The notes below the pieces were generated by a model. The model saw only the letters and a program-made list of their open reading frames with translations, had not been told where the DNA came from and made no database searches. Below are positions 44,834 to 56,178 of a stretch of DNA of 64,000 nt, piece after piece. This stretch comes from Laburnicola sp. R22_1 (lineage: Eukaryota > Ascomycota > Dothideomycetes > Pleosporales > Didymosphaeriaceae), in contig JACONQ010000012.1 in NCBI GenBank assembly GCA_014281115.1, positions 186,001 through 250,000 on the forward strand, read 5' to 3'. The position numbers and the translations under genes were made by a program. Every line of letters begins with the position of its first letter. Positions within the stretch are counted from its first letter, which is position 1.

Positions 44834-47197
44834 ATGTCTCTCTTCGGCAAGGACGACCTGCCGTCGCGGCCAAAACAGTCGCGAGGGTCGTCATCGCTCT
44901 TCGACAACGACCCGAAACCGACGGGCAGCAGCTTGTTCGCAGACGACTTCGACGGCGACGACTCCCCGTGGGGCTTCCCCACGCCCAAGAAGGCCGCGCG
45001 CGGCTCGCTCGTCAAGTCGTTGCTCGCACCGTCGGACGTGCCAGACGCGTACACGGATGCCTTCGATAGGCTGCTGGCGGCTGGCGAGCGCAACGGTAGC
45101 GGCATCAGTGTCACAGAGGCGGAGAAGCTGTTGAGCGCCAGCGGGCTTCCGGGCGACACGCAGTCGAGGATCTTGGACATGGTGTCGCAGCCGGAGCAGG
45201 CAAGCGCGGGCCTGGGAAGGTCGGAATTTAACGTGCTGTACGCGCTGATTGCCATTGCGCAGGAAGGGGATGACGAGATTTCGCTCGACAGTGTGGACGA
45301 GAGGAAGAGGAGTGGGTGGCTGCCTGTCCTGATTATATCATCTGGAGCTTGCACTGACGAATGTGTGCGCGTTAGATCTCCCGGTGCCCTCTGTATCGCT
45401 CCCGCAGCTGCCCCAACCTGACCCTCGAGCAGACGAAGCCCCAGCTCCAGTACAGGGATCGCCGCCGCCGCCACAGCAGCAGCAGCAGCAGCAGCAACCT
45501 GCGCCGCCGGCAGAGGTGACGCCGAGCAGGTCGCGTACCCCGATGCGCAAACAGTCCTTTGGCGATCCCGAAGCGGACCCTTGGGGGAGCCCCGACATGC
45601 ACCGGGGACATAACCATTCGAGCTATTCCAGTGTGCCCACGCAGACGAACGGCATGAATGTACCGGCTGCAACGCGAACGACGAGCCAGCTCACGACCAC
45701 CTCGGCGGCCATCACCGCGAATCCCGCGTCTGAGCAGACCCCGCAGCGTCCCAGCTCCTATGGCAGCGAAGGTGGTTGGGGAGGCTTCAGCCCGAGCGCA
45801 GACCCAGGGTTTGTCAATCCTATCATGGGGGGCGAGGGCGGGCCCAATCCTCCGGCGAACCTGGGTAGGTCTCTCGGCGGAGGGCGAGTTGCTGCATCCG
45901 GGCCAGAAGAGATCATCACTGTGACAACGTTGGCGGAGAAAGAGGGCATGTTCATGTTCCAGCATCGGAATTACGAGGTCACCAGCCCGCGCCGCAATAG
46001 CAAGGTCGTTCGGCGGTACAGCGATTTTGTATGGCTCTTGGACTGCCTGCATAAGCGGTATCCATTCCGGCAACTACCTCTACTACCCCCCAAGAGGGTC
46101 GCGAGTAAGTGTTCCTCGGTCCCAATTGTGCGATGTTAATGGAGGATGAACAGTCAATGGTAACTATATAGCTACGGATGCGAGTTTTGTCGAAAAGAGG
46201 AGGAGAGGGTTGGCACGATTTGTGAACGCGCTCGTTAGGCATCCTGTTTTGAGCCAGGAACAGCTCATCATTATGTTCCTAACCGTGCCGACTGTAAGCC
46301 CGTGTCAACTTCCTCTACTTATGACCTTCTAATTTGAATAGGAACTCGCTGTATGGCGAAAACAAGCGAACCTATCTGTCCAAGAAGAGTTTCAGGGCAA
46401 GACTCTACCGCCAGATCTCGAAGACTCGCTTCCCAAGACCCTACCTGATTTGTTCGATACGGTCCGAGCTGGCGTCCGTCGGTCAGCGGAGACCTACATC
46501 AATCTTTGCACGTTGATGGAGCGGCTTGCCAAGCGTAACGAGGGCATTGCCGCCGAATACAACCGCTTTGCAACTGCTCTGCACAAGGTGACGGAAGCGT
46601 CTCAAGATACATACGCATGCGACACAAACGATGTGCCGATGCTCAACGAGGGTTTGAAATCGACGGCGAAGCATCTGGAACAATCACGGACATTACTAGA
46701 AGACGAAGCCAAGGGCTGGGAAGAAGGTGTGCTGGAAGACTTGAAGCGCCAACGCGACACGCTGGTTAGCATGAGGGATTTGTTTGATCGGAGAGACAAG
46801 TATGCGAGGGATAATATTCCGTACTTGGAGAAGCGGATATCGAATAATGAGCAGAGACTGCAGGCTATTCGGAGTAAGCCCCCGGATATGATCAAGCCAG
46901 GGGAGGCGGAGAAGGTCGAGGACGCGATTGTGAGGGTACGTAGAGTATATGGAAACGCCGCTAGAAATTCCACTAACGTGTATGCAGGACAAAGAAGATA
47001 TCGTCAAGCAACATGCGCGAGGAGTCCTGATTAAAGAGTGCGTTCGCGACGAGCTGCTATTCTTTCAGCAGAGTCAGTACCATATTAGCCGTTTGCATCA
47101 GGACTGGAGCCAGGAGCGAGTCAAGTACGCCGAGTTGCAGGCTGATAATTGGAGGGCGTTGAGCGAGGAGATTGAAGGGATGCCCACGGGTGACTAG
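44834..47197 (+). CDS. MVP1: Sorting nexin Mvp1 (PX-BAR)
   Basis: Five exons (44834-45311, 45376-46104, 46154-46293, 46342-46935, 46988-47197) encode 716 residues with consistent phases. The N-terminus is MSLFGKDDLPSRPKQS with an EH/EF-like helical part (YTDAFDRLLAAGERNGSGIS). A linker with eight consecutive Gln (PPPPQQQQQQQQPAPP) follows. The PX domain has RNYEVTSPRRNSKVVRRYSD-FVWLLDCLHKRYPFRQLPLL-PPKR, with the phosphoinositide-binding RRYSDF and PPK motifs, and continues GNYIATDASFVEKRRRGLAR. The C-terminal BAR-like region is coiled coil (LEQSRTLLEDEAKGWEEGVL; YLEKRISNNEQRLQAIRSKP). Mvp1 sorts cargo in tubules from endosomes back to the Golgi. The first donor (GTGGGT at 45312) is weak but gives the expected RKRNLPVP junction. 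Confidence 0.94.
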
Positions 47198-47889
47198 TTG
47201 TGTTGTATGCATGATCGAGAAGTGGGTGGACGAGTAGCAGATGCATTAGCTGGGTGTAGTTTTTTTTTGTTTGTTTGGCATGGCCAGGCTGTAACTTGTA
47301 TACATGTAGTCAGTTTGCTCACGAGGTGGTGGTCGGTATATAATTCAGCGAGCTGAGCGCTCGGTTTTTTAAGCGATTCATGTTGGTGGAAGAGCAGTGT
47401 GGATACTGGGGATTTGGGTGTAATGTGACGTGTATGTGTATTGGTTGCCTCGGTGGTTGATGGATAATTCAACGAGCTGAGAGCTCACTTTTATGCGATG
47501 CGTGTTTACCATGCGGAAACCCGTGGACGCTGTGGATCCACGTGGGAAGGGCCTGTCAGACGCCGGCCGATCACAGCGCGCTCACTACCTCGTATAATGA
47601 CCAGGCCGAGCAATCACCCCCTCCGACCTGGAATCTCTGGAAAGCTTTGGCCATTTCCCACCACGAGGCCCGCGCTGCAGTCGCAGCTTCCCCTTCCCCC
47701 ACGCACGAAAGCCACTCGCCAAGCCGTCGCCTTCACCAACTCAACTCCACATCACTCTAGACAGACAACGCATACACATACACAGACAGCTTTCGCCGTT
47801 CAGCGGAGTTGGAGGCCGCTCGCTGCATGCTTAGAGCGCGGAGCGCTTCTTTCCGCTGCTTCAAATCCTCGACGTCCCGGACCGAAACC
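47198..47889. other. Intergenic region
   Basis: About 690 bp. A near-duplicate of about 20 bp, AATTCA(G/A)CGAGCTGAG(C/A)GCTC, occurs at 47342-47362 and 47466-47486, each followed by TTTT. It is palindrome-like around GAGC(T)GAG and may be an mRNA 3'-end or regulatory hairpin. No gene is seen. Confidence 0.45.
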
Positions 47890-48025
47890 ATGGCGCCAAA
47901 ACGGAAAGCGAGTACTCAGGACGCTCAGGCGACGGATATGGCTACGCCTGCGAAGAAGACGAAGAGTGGCGGGGGAAGGAAGGTGAAGAGCGGCTATGAG
48001 GGAGGGAAGGGCGCCAATGACGAGG
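47890..48025 (+). CDS. Lysine-rich first exon of unknown gene (partial)
   Basis: ATG at 47890 in a good context (AACCATGG) opens 45 codons: MAPKRKASTQDAQATDMATP, AKKTKSGGGRKVKSGYEGGK, GANDEG, then a GTGAGT donor at 48026 in phase 1. The peptide is basic and looks like a nuclear-localisation leader. I cannot place the next exon with certainty. Acceptors at about 48110-48118 open several competing frames. An AAG acceptor at 48408 would instead join in frame to the DCN1 start (E-MPPAY), making this an N-terminal extension of DCN1. Either is possible. Confidence 0.4.
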
Positions 48026-48409
48026 GTGAGTACTGACTGTCGTTGTTTATTATGCTGGATGTTTTGCTTGGCGCGGGAGCATGGGCCGCTCGGTCTCGGT
48101 CGGCGATTTGGTGCCTCAGGCAGGCGGAATGGATGGAAATGGAGGGGGAGGGGCGCGTCCCGAGCCGGAAGTCGCCCCACGGTCGACTCGACTCCACTCG
48201 ACGAGGACTACTTTTATTCTACGACAGCGACACCTCGGGTCTTCAGCTTCGCCTCGGAGGTTTCCGACACTGTGTTGCAGCCCTTTTCAAGTCGCCTTCT
48301 CGAGGACCCGTCGCGCTTAGGACTGGGCTACGGCTCCCCGCACTGCCTGCACCACCGCCAACTGGACTGGGGATAATACACACTGGAGTAGACGGCTAGC
48401 TAACAAGAG

Positions 48410-51244
48410 ATGCCTCCAGCATACACGTCGCAGCAGAAAGCTGCCATCAGCCAGTTCATGAGCTTCGCTTCCCCGGATAGACCCACAGCGGTCAAGGTGA
48501 GTTCCGCTGGGAAGACACAAGGTGCATTTGGAAGAGAAGAGATAGCTAATGCGGTCGCAGTACCTCAAGAATGCGGCGTGGGATGCATCCGCTGCTGTGA
48601 ACGCGTGAGTTGCTTTTTTTTGTTTACTAACTAGGGTTTCTTTCTCTTGCGAGTCTTCCCGGGACGAGTTGCGCGACCGTTTACAAATCGATGGTCCCCG
48701 AGGCCGTTTGGATTACCGGATATACGCACGATTATTCAAGACCGGATATGAAGGCATGAGCTGTACTGGCATCATCCACACTTGGAATTATGGAAGGATA
48801 TAAGCAGAAGGCAGTGCTGGCCCACACACGGCAGGTGCTGCTCTGCGTTTGGGCATCTTCAAACCAGTCTGGAAGTCTGTGTGTGATGCAGGTCCGCAGC
48901 TACTTCCATGAACGTATACAAACACGATCACAGCTCTTGCTTGGACTATCGCCTGGGTCTCTCGTACAAGAAACAGCGCTTCCCTCGGGCTCCACGCTAT
49001 CACACCTCATCGCGGCACCTCCTACGTTCACGTCCAGCTCTTCGACCGCGTCTTTGTACGAACCCTTTGCTAGTCTGCTAGACATGTTCGGGTCCTCGGA
49101 GGACAGAGCCAGACAGCTGGCAGGACGCCACCGAAAAGACCGTAAGCTTTCGGGCAGCTCGTCATCGACACAATCAGCCACTCAGCCTCAGATGACATAT
49201 ACTTCCGCGATCCACGATATGCATCATAACAGTCAACATGCTCGACATACCAGTCGATCTACCTTGCCCGATCCACACAACTTGCCTTCGCATGCTCAGG
49301 GGCTTCCGGCTCAGTCTCATACTCGCGAGCAGGAGCGATTTCACCACGAGAGGGACTTGCTCAATGCGAATGCCACGGTCCATGACATCTCGACGCTGTT
49401 CAACGACCTTGCAGCTCATTCGCCTATCGCATCGGCACTTCATGAATCAACGGAACAGTTTGCAACTAAGCCGCAGGTCTTGTCGGTACAGGAACGGTTT
49501 CAGTCCGAGTACTTGAGCACCGTCCTTTACGGTAACCCCTCGGTACCGAATCTAGCATCGCCTCCTCCGAGGCGATTTGCGCAGCCTCCTAGCTATTCTT
49601 CAGGATTCAATTTACCGTCGAGACGTATAGTATCTCAGCCACCTAGCATGACGGCATCGAAATATGTACGACCGGCGGGGAATGTTAATAGGCCTATCCA
49701 CACCCCTCAATTCCCTGGCCAGACTTGCAGTGTGTCGGCGGAAAACGGCTATGCTGTTCGTCCATCTCAATCACCTCCCTACAACCCGCTTGGTCGTGTT
49801 CCTCTATCGGTGTCGCCCAACCCTATCCCCGAGAATCAACCACTACGACTCTTCGCCTGGAAGCGTACCTCGCCCGCTCTCAGTTACTTTCAATGGGACG
49901 AGTGGGTCCATAAGACCAAGGACTACCCACTCTGGAACGAACCGATCACACCTCTCACCTGCCCTGGATTTGGTGCCTTCATCAACAACCTCCCAGGTGC
50001 GGAGAAGATGCATTTCAGAGAGCTATTCCATGGAGATCCATGGGGCTCACTTAGCGACTCCTTCTCGGCAAGAAAGAAACGGGAATGGTATCAGACACTC
50101 TCTTCGATGCAGAAGCAGGTCTTCAAGCGCGTTATCCAATACAGACAGGCGGCGATCGAGCAGACTGGCCCTCCCGCGGTGATACAATTACCCTCACGAT
50201 CAGATCTGCCAGCTATGATGCTCCACGAAGCTCTGGAAGCTGTCGAGACACGTTACGATTCGTACATTGCATATCAATACGCGGACGGTCTTCGCACTCG
50301 GGTTCTGCTGCCGACGTCAAGCAGTGCACCCAATATCGTGAAGCAGCCGTTGCTGTCTCACTGGAACAGGACAGGAGGCAATACTGATGATCGGGATCCC
50401 TTTGCAACGTACTGGCTGCGTTCTTGTTTCTTCGTTTTCTTGCATTTTATTTACAATTTTTTTGGTTTGTGGCAGTTGTTAACACATTTTTACAGGTACT
50501 TCAACGGCGGCGGAGGCTCCGCGACGTCCTCTTCAACAAAGAACAATCTGAACAAGCTGTTCGACAGTTACCGAGACGACATCGCAAATTCGCCTGACTC
50601 CATTGGTCCCGAGGGTTCAATGGCGTACTTCGAGAAGCTCGATGTTGACGTGACAGGCATGGAAGTCCTCGCCGTTATGGAGGTCGTCCAGGCACCGACG
50701 ATGGGCGAGATCAGCCGTGAGGGGTTTGTTGACGGATGGACAGCCGTAAAGTAGGTCTACCCGTGTGTATTGACATGTCTAATGCTAACCATTATGCAGC
50801 GCCGATACACTTGACAAGCAGAAGGCCCACATCAAGTCCCTGAAGCAGCAATTGCCGACCAACAGGGAGGCGTTCGACAAGGTCTACAAGTACACCTTCT
50901 TGCTCGGCAAGACCGGAGGCCAGAAAGCCGTTCCTCTCGAAACTGCCCTTACATACTGGGAGCTGCTCTTTACCTCACCAATGTCTGCTGTGCAGTGGAC
51001 CAGCCCGACTACGCCATGGTTTGAGTGGTGGACCGAGTTCGTCAACTCTGTGTGGAAGAAGAGCGTGAACCGGGATATGTGGAACGAGACGCTCAAGTTT
51101 GCGAAACTGACGCTGGAGGACGAGGCAATGACTTTCTGGAACGAGGAGTCGTCCTGGCCGTCCGTCATCGACGACTTCGTCGAGTGGGTCAAGAAGGAGA
51201 AGCGAGGTGGCGTTGAGGAGGATGCCGATGCAATGGAGGAGTAG
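48410..51244 (+). CDS. DCN1: Cullin neddylation cofactor Dcn1
   Basis: Four exons (48410-48496, 48561-48604, 50496-50750, 50800-51244) encode 276 residues, the usual Dcn1 size. The UBA domain is MPPAYTSQQKAAISQFMSFA, then TAVKYLKNAAWDASAAVNAY-FNGGGG. The potentiating-neddylation domain follows: NNLNKLFDSYRDDI, GSMAYFEKLDVDVTGMEVLA and PLETALTYWELLFTSPMSAV, with WWTEFVNSVWKKSVNRDMWN near the end. Dcn1 acts as an E3 that promotes Nedd8 transfer to cullins, so it works upstream of CRL4-Cdt2. The junction A-YFNGGGG fixes exons 2 and 3, but the intron between them is 1891 bp (48605-50495), far longer than any other intron here, and holds a long open frame (see 48790-50408). Confidence 0.92.
48790..50408 (+). 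CDS. Long open frame inside DCN1 intron 2 (nested gene or alternative 5' exon)
   Basis: Starting at ATG 48790, the frame stays open for about 540 codons and continues without a stop into DCN1 exon 3 in the same reading frame. The product looks protein-like: a Ser/Gln/His-rich first half (MFGSSEDRARQLAGRHRKDR at about residue 99), then a more ordered second half (SPALSYFQWDEWVHKTKDYP; GFGAFINNLPGAEKMHFREL; REWYQTLSSMQKQVFKRVIQ). A donor at 50409 (GTACTG) with a TTAAC branch and the DCN1 acceptor at 50495 would remove 87 bp and join in phase to YFNGGGG. No stop codon or polyadenylation site ends it before DCN1. I do not recognise the domain. It could be an alternative first exon giving a fused Dcn1, a same-strand nested gene, or an insertion. 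Confidence 0.55.
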
Positions 51245-51880
51245 GGCTCACACAGCTCCTGCTTCCTTGACGCAGGTATCCGAGCTCAGCTCGGTGGTCT
51301 TTCCTCCCTACAGCATACGAAGGTATTGATCGGGTCCACCTCTTCATGATGGAACGGCTCTTCCGATAGACGGATTATGGGCGCATGAATTACATTCAGG
51401 AGCAGCATTGAAATACCCTTCCTCCATCCACTTGGACGGAATATTTGGTTTCTATGAGGAATGCCTTGTACAGATAGCTTAGCACAGCATCGGAATAATT
51501 CGAGGCTTGGAGCCGTCTATATTATTTATCTGTTGGGTTTTGTTGGGGTGATACTTTGTGTGCTTGTTAAATTTTAGTTGGGGTGTTGTGGCATTCTTGA
51601 AGTAACCACGTGTTCTTAAACACCCGGCTGCTAGAACATCAATTACCTATACTCACGTAAGAGGCACTCGCGATCAAGAACGTCGTGGTTGCTGGCGGTG
51701 ATAGAGGTCCGTGCGTCTCGCTTGTTAGCGCCTTGGCTAACCCACCGGAGCTCTCGCACACGCATTTTCGACTGCGAAGAACTTCAACGTCAACCCGTAG
51801 ACGACCGACACCACAAGCCGACAAAGTACGTGCGACCCTGCAATCGAACTGTGCTCCAATCACTAACACCTGTTTCACAG
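51245..51880. promoter_or_regulatory. RPL32 promoter and 5' leader with a 5'-UTR intron
   Basis: The last 55 bp (51826-51880) look like an intron: a GTACGT donor, CACTAAC branch and TTTCACAG acceptor lying directly against the RPL32 ATG. Upstream holds the DCN1 3' flank and the ribosomal-protein promoter. No other gene. Confidence 0.55.
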
Positions 51881-52642
51881 ATGGTTGCCGCAAAGAAGCA
51901 CGTCGCAATCGTCAAGAAGCGTACGCCCGCCCACCGAAAGCCTTTCAGATATCGCAACTGACAACCGCAGACACCAAGCGCTTCAACCGCCACCAGTCCG
52001 ACCGCTTCAAATGTGAGAGACACGCGCGATGAGATGGGGAAGGCAGAGGTTCTGACATGCCGACAGGTGTCGACCCGTCATGGAGGAAGCCCAAGGGTAT
52101 TGACAACCGCGTGCGAAGGCGGTTCAAGGGCCAGGCTGCTATGCCCAAGGTACGACAATCCGCTGCCACACGGATCACGGATACGGATGGGGCTTGTTCC
52201 CATTGAACGACGAAGTGACGAGGGTGGTGGGATGCTATGTTTGCTGGATTTTTGGCTGACGGATTGCGTGCTCCACACAGATCGGCTACGGCTCCAACAA
52301 GAAGACGCGCCACCTCATGCCCAGCGGGCACAAGGCGTTTGTCGTCAACAACGGTATGCATGCCATCGCTTGGTTTGGTGGAGTAGCGAAGAAAGGAAAC
52401 GCAACTAATAAACAACAGTCCGCGATGTCGACCTTCTCCTCATGCACAACCAGACTTTCGCCGCAGAGTAGGTCTCCCCCACGTCCTACCTACCTGTGCA
52501 GTACGGTATGCCAGACGACTAATATCATTGTAGGATCTCGCACTCGGTCTCGGCACGGAAGCGCATCGACATCATTGCCAAGGCGAAGCAGTTGGGCGTG
52601 AAGGTGACGAACAGCAAGGCTCGCGTCAAGACGGAGTCGTAG
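51881..52642 (+). CDS. RPL32: 60S ribosomal protein L32 (eL32)
   Basis: Six coding exons (51881-51920, 51971-52012, 52067-52149, 52281-52353, 52419-52467, 52534-52642) give 131 residues, the exact family length. It starts [20 protein letters not shown] and continues [40 protein letters not shown] and [20 protein letters not shown], then a basic tail. All junctions are in phase and rebuild the conserved sequence without gaps. eL32 binds 25S rRNA in the large subunit. High intron density is usual for ribosomal-protein genes, and a further intron in the leader ends right at the start codon. Confidence 0.97.
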
Positions 52643-55272
52643 AGAGAGAGGGTGTTTTCTTAGGCGGGGCATACATGGCGTCTCTCTGACTTAGGGCACG
52701 GCAAACGGGTTGTGTGTGGCTTTTTTTCCCGGAGGCTCTGATATCGAGCGAGCGAGGAGGGCTATGCATGTATGAAACACAAAAATTCATTCACGTTCGG
52801 ACTGGGCCGATGAGTGGAGTGGGTGTTAGTCCATGGTTAGTGAGTGGGTGAGTGCATGATACAAATGGCAATGCGAAATGGAGACTTGTTGGTTTTGGTT
52901 CTAGGACTGGGACTGATATCATCCGATTCTAAGGTGACGTGTTGCGAACTTCTTGGAGCGAGGTCGCGTCTGGTGCCCCGTAGCCGTTTTCCACGGGCAC
53001 GGGTTGCCATGGTAAAATTGGGAGTTTGCGGCATGCGTGGGTTTTCTCACATGCATGCATGCATGCATGCATGGCGTTGCTTGCAGCTTTCTTTCTTTCT
53101 TTCGAGCGTATATTCAAGAATCAAGAATTGAGAAATAGGAATCGAGCTCCCGCCAAGTAAGGCACCACAGCACACCTTTTTTTTTCTCCGAATCGACTTG
53201 ATGGGTTTTGTTCTATGTATAGAATCGCTGTTGCCGTTATTGTTGTTAGATTAAGCAAAGCTCAAAGCAAGGGATTAATAAAGTATATAAGTTAGCAGGT
53301 AAGTAAGCAAGCATGTGAAAGTGGCGTGTACTGCCGAACTTGGAAGGAGTACGAGTGCATATCTATGCGTGCGTAAATGCAAAAGAAAGGTTTTGTTTCA
53401 GCCCTGTCTGTCGGGTTGTGGTGGCGCATATCATCGACTCGTACCCACTCGACGACTCAGCTCAGAGCTCCGCAGCCTCAGCTCAGTTCAGCTCAACAGT
53501 ATTAGATTTGAAAGGTGGGCTGTCTAGCTATCTGTCTATCTACCCTACCCAACAATGCGGAAACGAATTCGACTCGGCTCATCAGCTCAACACCATAACT
53601 AGGTAAGCTGTCTACTGGCTGGCTGGCTGGCTGGCTGTGCACACACACCGCTTTTCGGTGCTCGACATCCCGTCTTAGGCTAGCTACTACCTACTCAGGC
53701 TATGTACACCTAATTAAGGCGCGATCGCATGGTATGATAGTGGAATGGCGTGTAATGTAGGTGTTTGCTACCTACTACGACTTCGGGCTTCCTCTACAGA
53801 TACCTACCGACAGCCATGCTGATATCAAGCTCACCAGCAACATTCTAAGGGCAAGCAAAGCAAAACAAAATCGCAACCATAACAACACGATATGCTTGCT
53901 AGCTAACCTCGCCCTCACCGTCACCGCATTATCACACCGCACTACACCGCACCGCATCCATGCACCCATGCATCCACAATCTCACGACGTCGCACGTCAG
54001 CCAGCGGCAGCCGCATTCGGTTCCCTACATGTCTCCTTATCTCGCGTAGATATGTACCCGGCTGTATGTCTTGTATCTACCTAGCCGGTAGAATTGATAG
54101 GCACCTGCACGAGGGGCGGGCGGGGGTGGTTATTGGCTGTTTTGCGTACTTGCTTGCTTGCGGTGTGGTGTCGTTGTGGCAGCGTGAGGGAAGGAGGGAG
54201 CGACGAGGGGGGGATGGGATGGGATGGGATGCCTTCTTTACTGTATGTACTGTATCTGCGTGGCGCGGGAGGCGATTGTCGTGAGGGGCGGATGAAGAGG
54301 GAGTTTCGCAGCGGATTGCGATGCGACATCGCCGGGACCGGAGCGGAGCAGGGCCGCGTGGATGGGGATGATGACGCGTGTTTGATGTTGCGACTTGCTT
54401 GTTGTTATTGCGATACCGGCAGATAAGTACCTTGTACAGTAGATAGATAGCAAAGGCGAAAACGGCCCATGGAGGTGGTCGCAGGGGGGCAAGTGGGAAG
54501 CACAGCAAAAGCTTCTTTCCCTTTTGCCTAGCTTCGCGAACACCACGTTCCCCCAAGTCGCATTATCTATGGCCGCCCGACCAGGGCGTGAGCACGTCGC
54601 TGGTCGCGCAAAGCGGCCCGTCATCCATCCTTCCTAGTAATACATCCCCGTTGTTTTATGCGCTCGAGAACCGCGTCCACGTCTGCGTCTCTACCAGGTT
54701 TTTTTTCCCACTACGGTAGCTCTCCCGTTGCCGCCCGCTACGACCACCCTCTGACTGTACAGGCCCAGGGCCTTATAATCAGCGGCCCCTGGCGATCCTT
54801 TTTTTTCTTCTGCTTTTTTTCTTATCAAGGTTTCCCGCATTCTGGCTGTGAGTTGAGCTCCCCCGACCAAAGTCTTTCTCGGCTTTTGTCGTGCGCTTTG
54901 CACGAGAGCGCCATCCCGCCGCTCCGAGGTGTCTCATCGTCGAAGAAAGAAGAAGAAGAAGCCCTCGTCGTCCTGTTCTCCGGGTTCCATCTCCGTCGGA
55001 AAATTTTCGAACGCCTGTTTGGTCTCTGTGGCTAGTTCGTACGAAATTTGGTATCGCGAACGCATTCACGTGGTTTCGCCTCCCCCCCAACCAACAAAGT
55101 TCGGGACCGTTGCAAATTTCGCAGTCAGCCCACTGCGCAGGATTTTTTTACGCCGCCTGTCGTAAAAGGAGCTTGACGGCCTTCCGCTGGACAAAGGATT
55201 CGGCTGCAGACCCGAAACTTTGGAGCTTTTTAATTCCCGAGGACAAGGCGATCCGGAATCTCGTTGGTGGGA
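52643..55272. other. Long gene-free region with microsatellites
   Basis: About 2.6 kb. Simple repeats: ATGC x about 6 at 53051-53073, CTTT at about 53090-53102, GGCT at about 53612-53637 and GGGAT at about 54213-54232. Open frames at 54077-54556 (minus) and 54658-55343 (plus) lack protein character. The last part is probably the promoter and leader of the next gene, with homopolymer T tracts at 54699-54708 and 54799-54807. Confidence 0.5.
53051..53073. repeat. ATGC tetranucleotide microsatellite
   Basis: Nearly six uninterrupted ATGC units, self-complementary. Similar short GCATGCATGC runs occur near 36140 and 36458. Confidence 0.85.
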
Positions 55273-56178
55273 ATGACACCGAATTTGTTCATCGCCACGC
55301 AGAAGGTTTTCCAACCGCACAAATGGTTCAAGAGGCAGAATGAGCGGCCGAAGAGGAGGACGGAGCACTGGGACGAGCCGGTCCCCGGTGTGTATGAGTA
55401 TATTCCCGGTCGTGGATGGTATCTTGTCGCCACGTACAAAGACGGCGGCAACACAACTCAAGTCGAAGCCAAAGAAGGAGGACCCGTAGGCGGAGCCAGT
55501 GACTCTACTATCGAAGAAGACAAGCCCAAAGAGACGACGCCGCTTTCCATGCCCGTGCCCATCCGGTACTCCAAGGTGCTCAAAAAGTACCTCTTGAACC
55601 CGGACTACGAGGCGCGCAAGAAATACGGCATGGTGGAGAACTCGCGCGGCCGAATGGTGCAAAAGGGCTTCTTCCTGCTCGACGACGGCGTCGCGTGGGT
55701 CAACTGCTGGGACGAAGAGGGCGAATTCATCCCCGGCCCGTACAAGCTCTGGTGCATCGATGCTCGCACCGATCGCTTCCGCCACATGCTTCGCGCAGAC
55801 GATCCGGAGTACCAGCGCTCGCAGTCCAATTCGCGCGCCACCTCGCGTGCCAACTCTTTCGACCGCGACGCCGCCTCCCGCCGGAATAGTCAGGAGTCGC
55901 GAAGCACGCAGTACCGCGCTGGTCCAGGGAGTACGCGCGACGGAGCCAGCGTGCCGTCTACGCGGGCAAACAGCGTGAGAGGCTTGGCGAGCCCGTCGAA
56001 TCCGACGAGCAGGTCGACTAGCCAGGCAAACTCGCGGCGTAATAGTCTTACGCGCGGGCAGCGGAGTCCCCGGATTCCGCTGGACGAGGTGAATCCTGCG
56101 CTGAGGGCGGTGGCCATGCAGCAAGCTGCCAAAGAGCGCGCGCGCGCGAGCAGTGAGCGGATTCACGGGTGCGCTTGA
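55273..56178 (+). CDS. Hypothetical protein with Ser/Arg-rich tail
   Basis: A single exon from ATG 55273 gives 301 residues. The N-terminal half looks folded and aromatic-rich: HWDEPVPGVYEYIPGRGWYL, RYSKVLKKYLLNPDYEARKK and KGFFLLDDGVAWVNCWDEEG-EFIPGPYKLWCID. The C-terminal 140 residues are low complexity with repeated R-A/R-N-S units (SRATSRANSF, SRRNSQES, STRANSVRG, SRRNSLTRG), a pattern often phosphorylated by basophilic kinases. The last part (NPALRAVAMQQAAKERARAS) is helical. No known domain recognised. An alternative start upstream (GTG/TTG codons) is not needed. Confidence 0.65.
   Translation: MTPNLFIATQKVFQPHKWFKRQNERPKRRTEHWDEPVPGVYEYIPGRGWYLVATYKDGGNTTQVEAKEGGPVGGASDSTIEEDKPKETTPLSMPVPIRYSKVLKKYLLNPDYEARKKYGMVENSRGRMVQKGFFLLDDGVAWVNCWDEEGEFIPGPYKLWCIDARTDRFRHMLRADDPEYQRSQSNSRATSRANSFDRDAASRRNSQESRSTQYRAGPGSTRDGASVPSTRANSVRGLASPSNPTSRSTSQANSRRNSLTRGQRSPRIPLDEVNPALRAVAMQQAAKERARASSERIHGCA

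Noticed and set aside
47996..48376. Possible second exon (SRPTVDSTPLDEDYFYSTTA) for the lysine-rich exon at 47890
   Set aside because: Competing acceptors open three different frames there and none is clearly better, so no exon was called.
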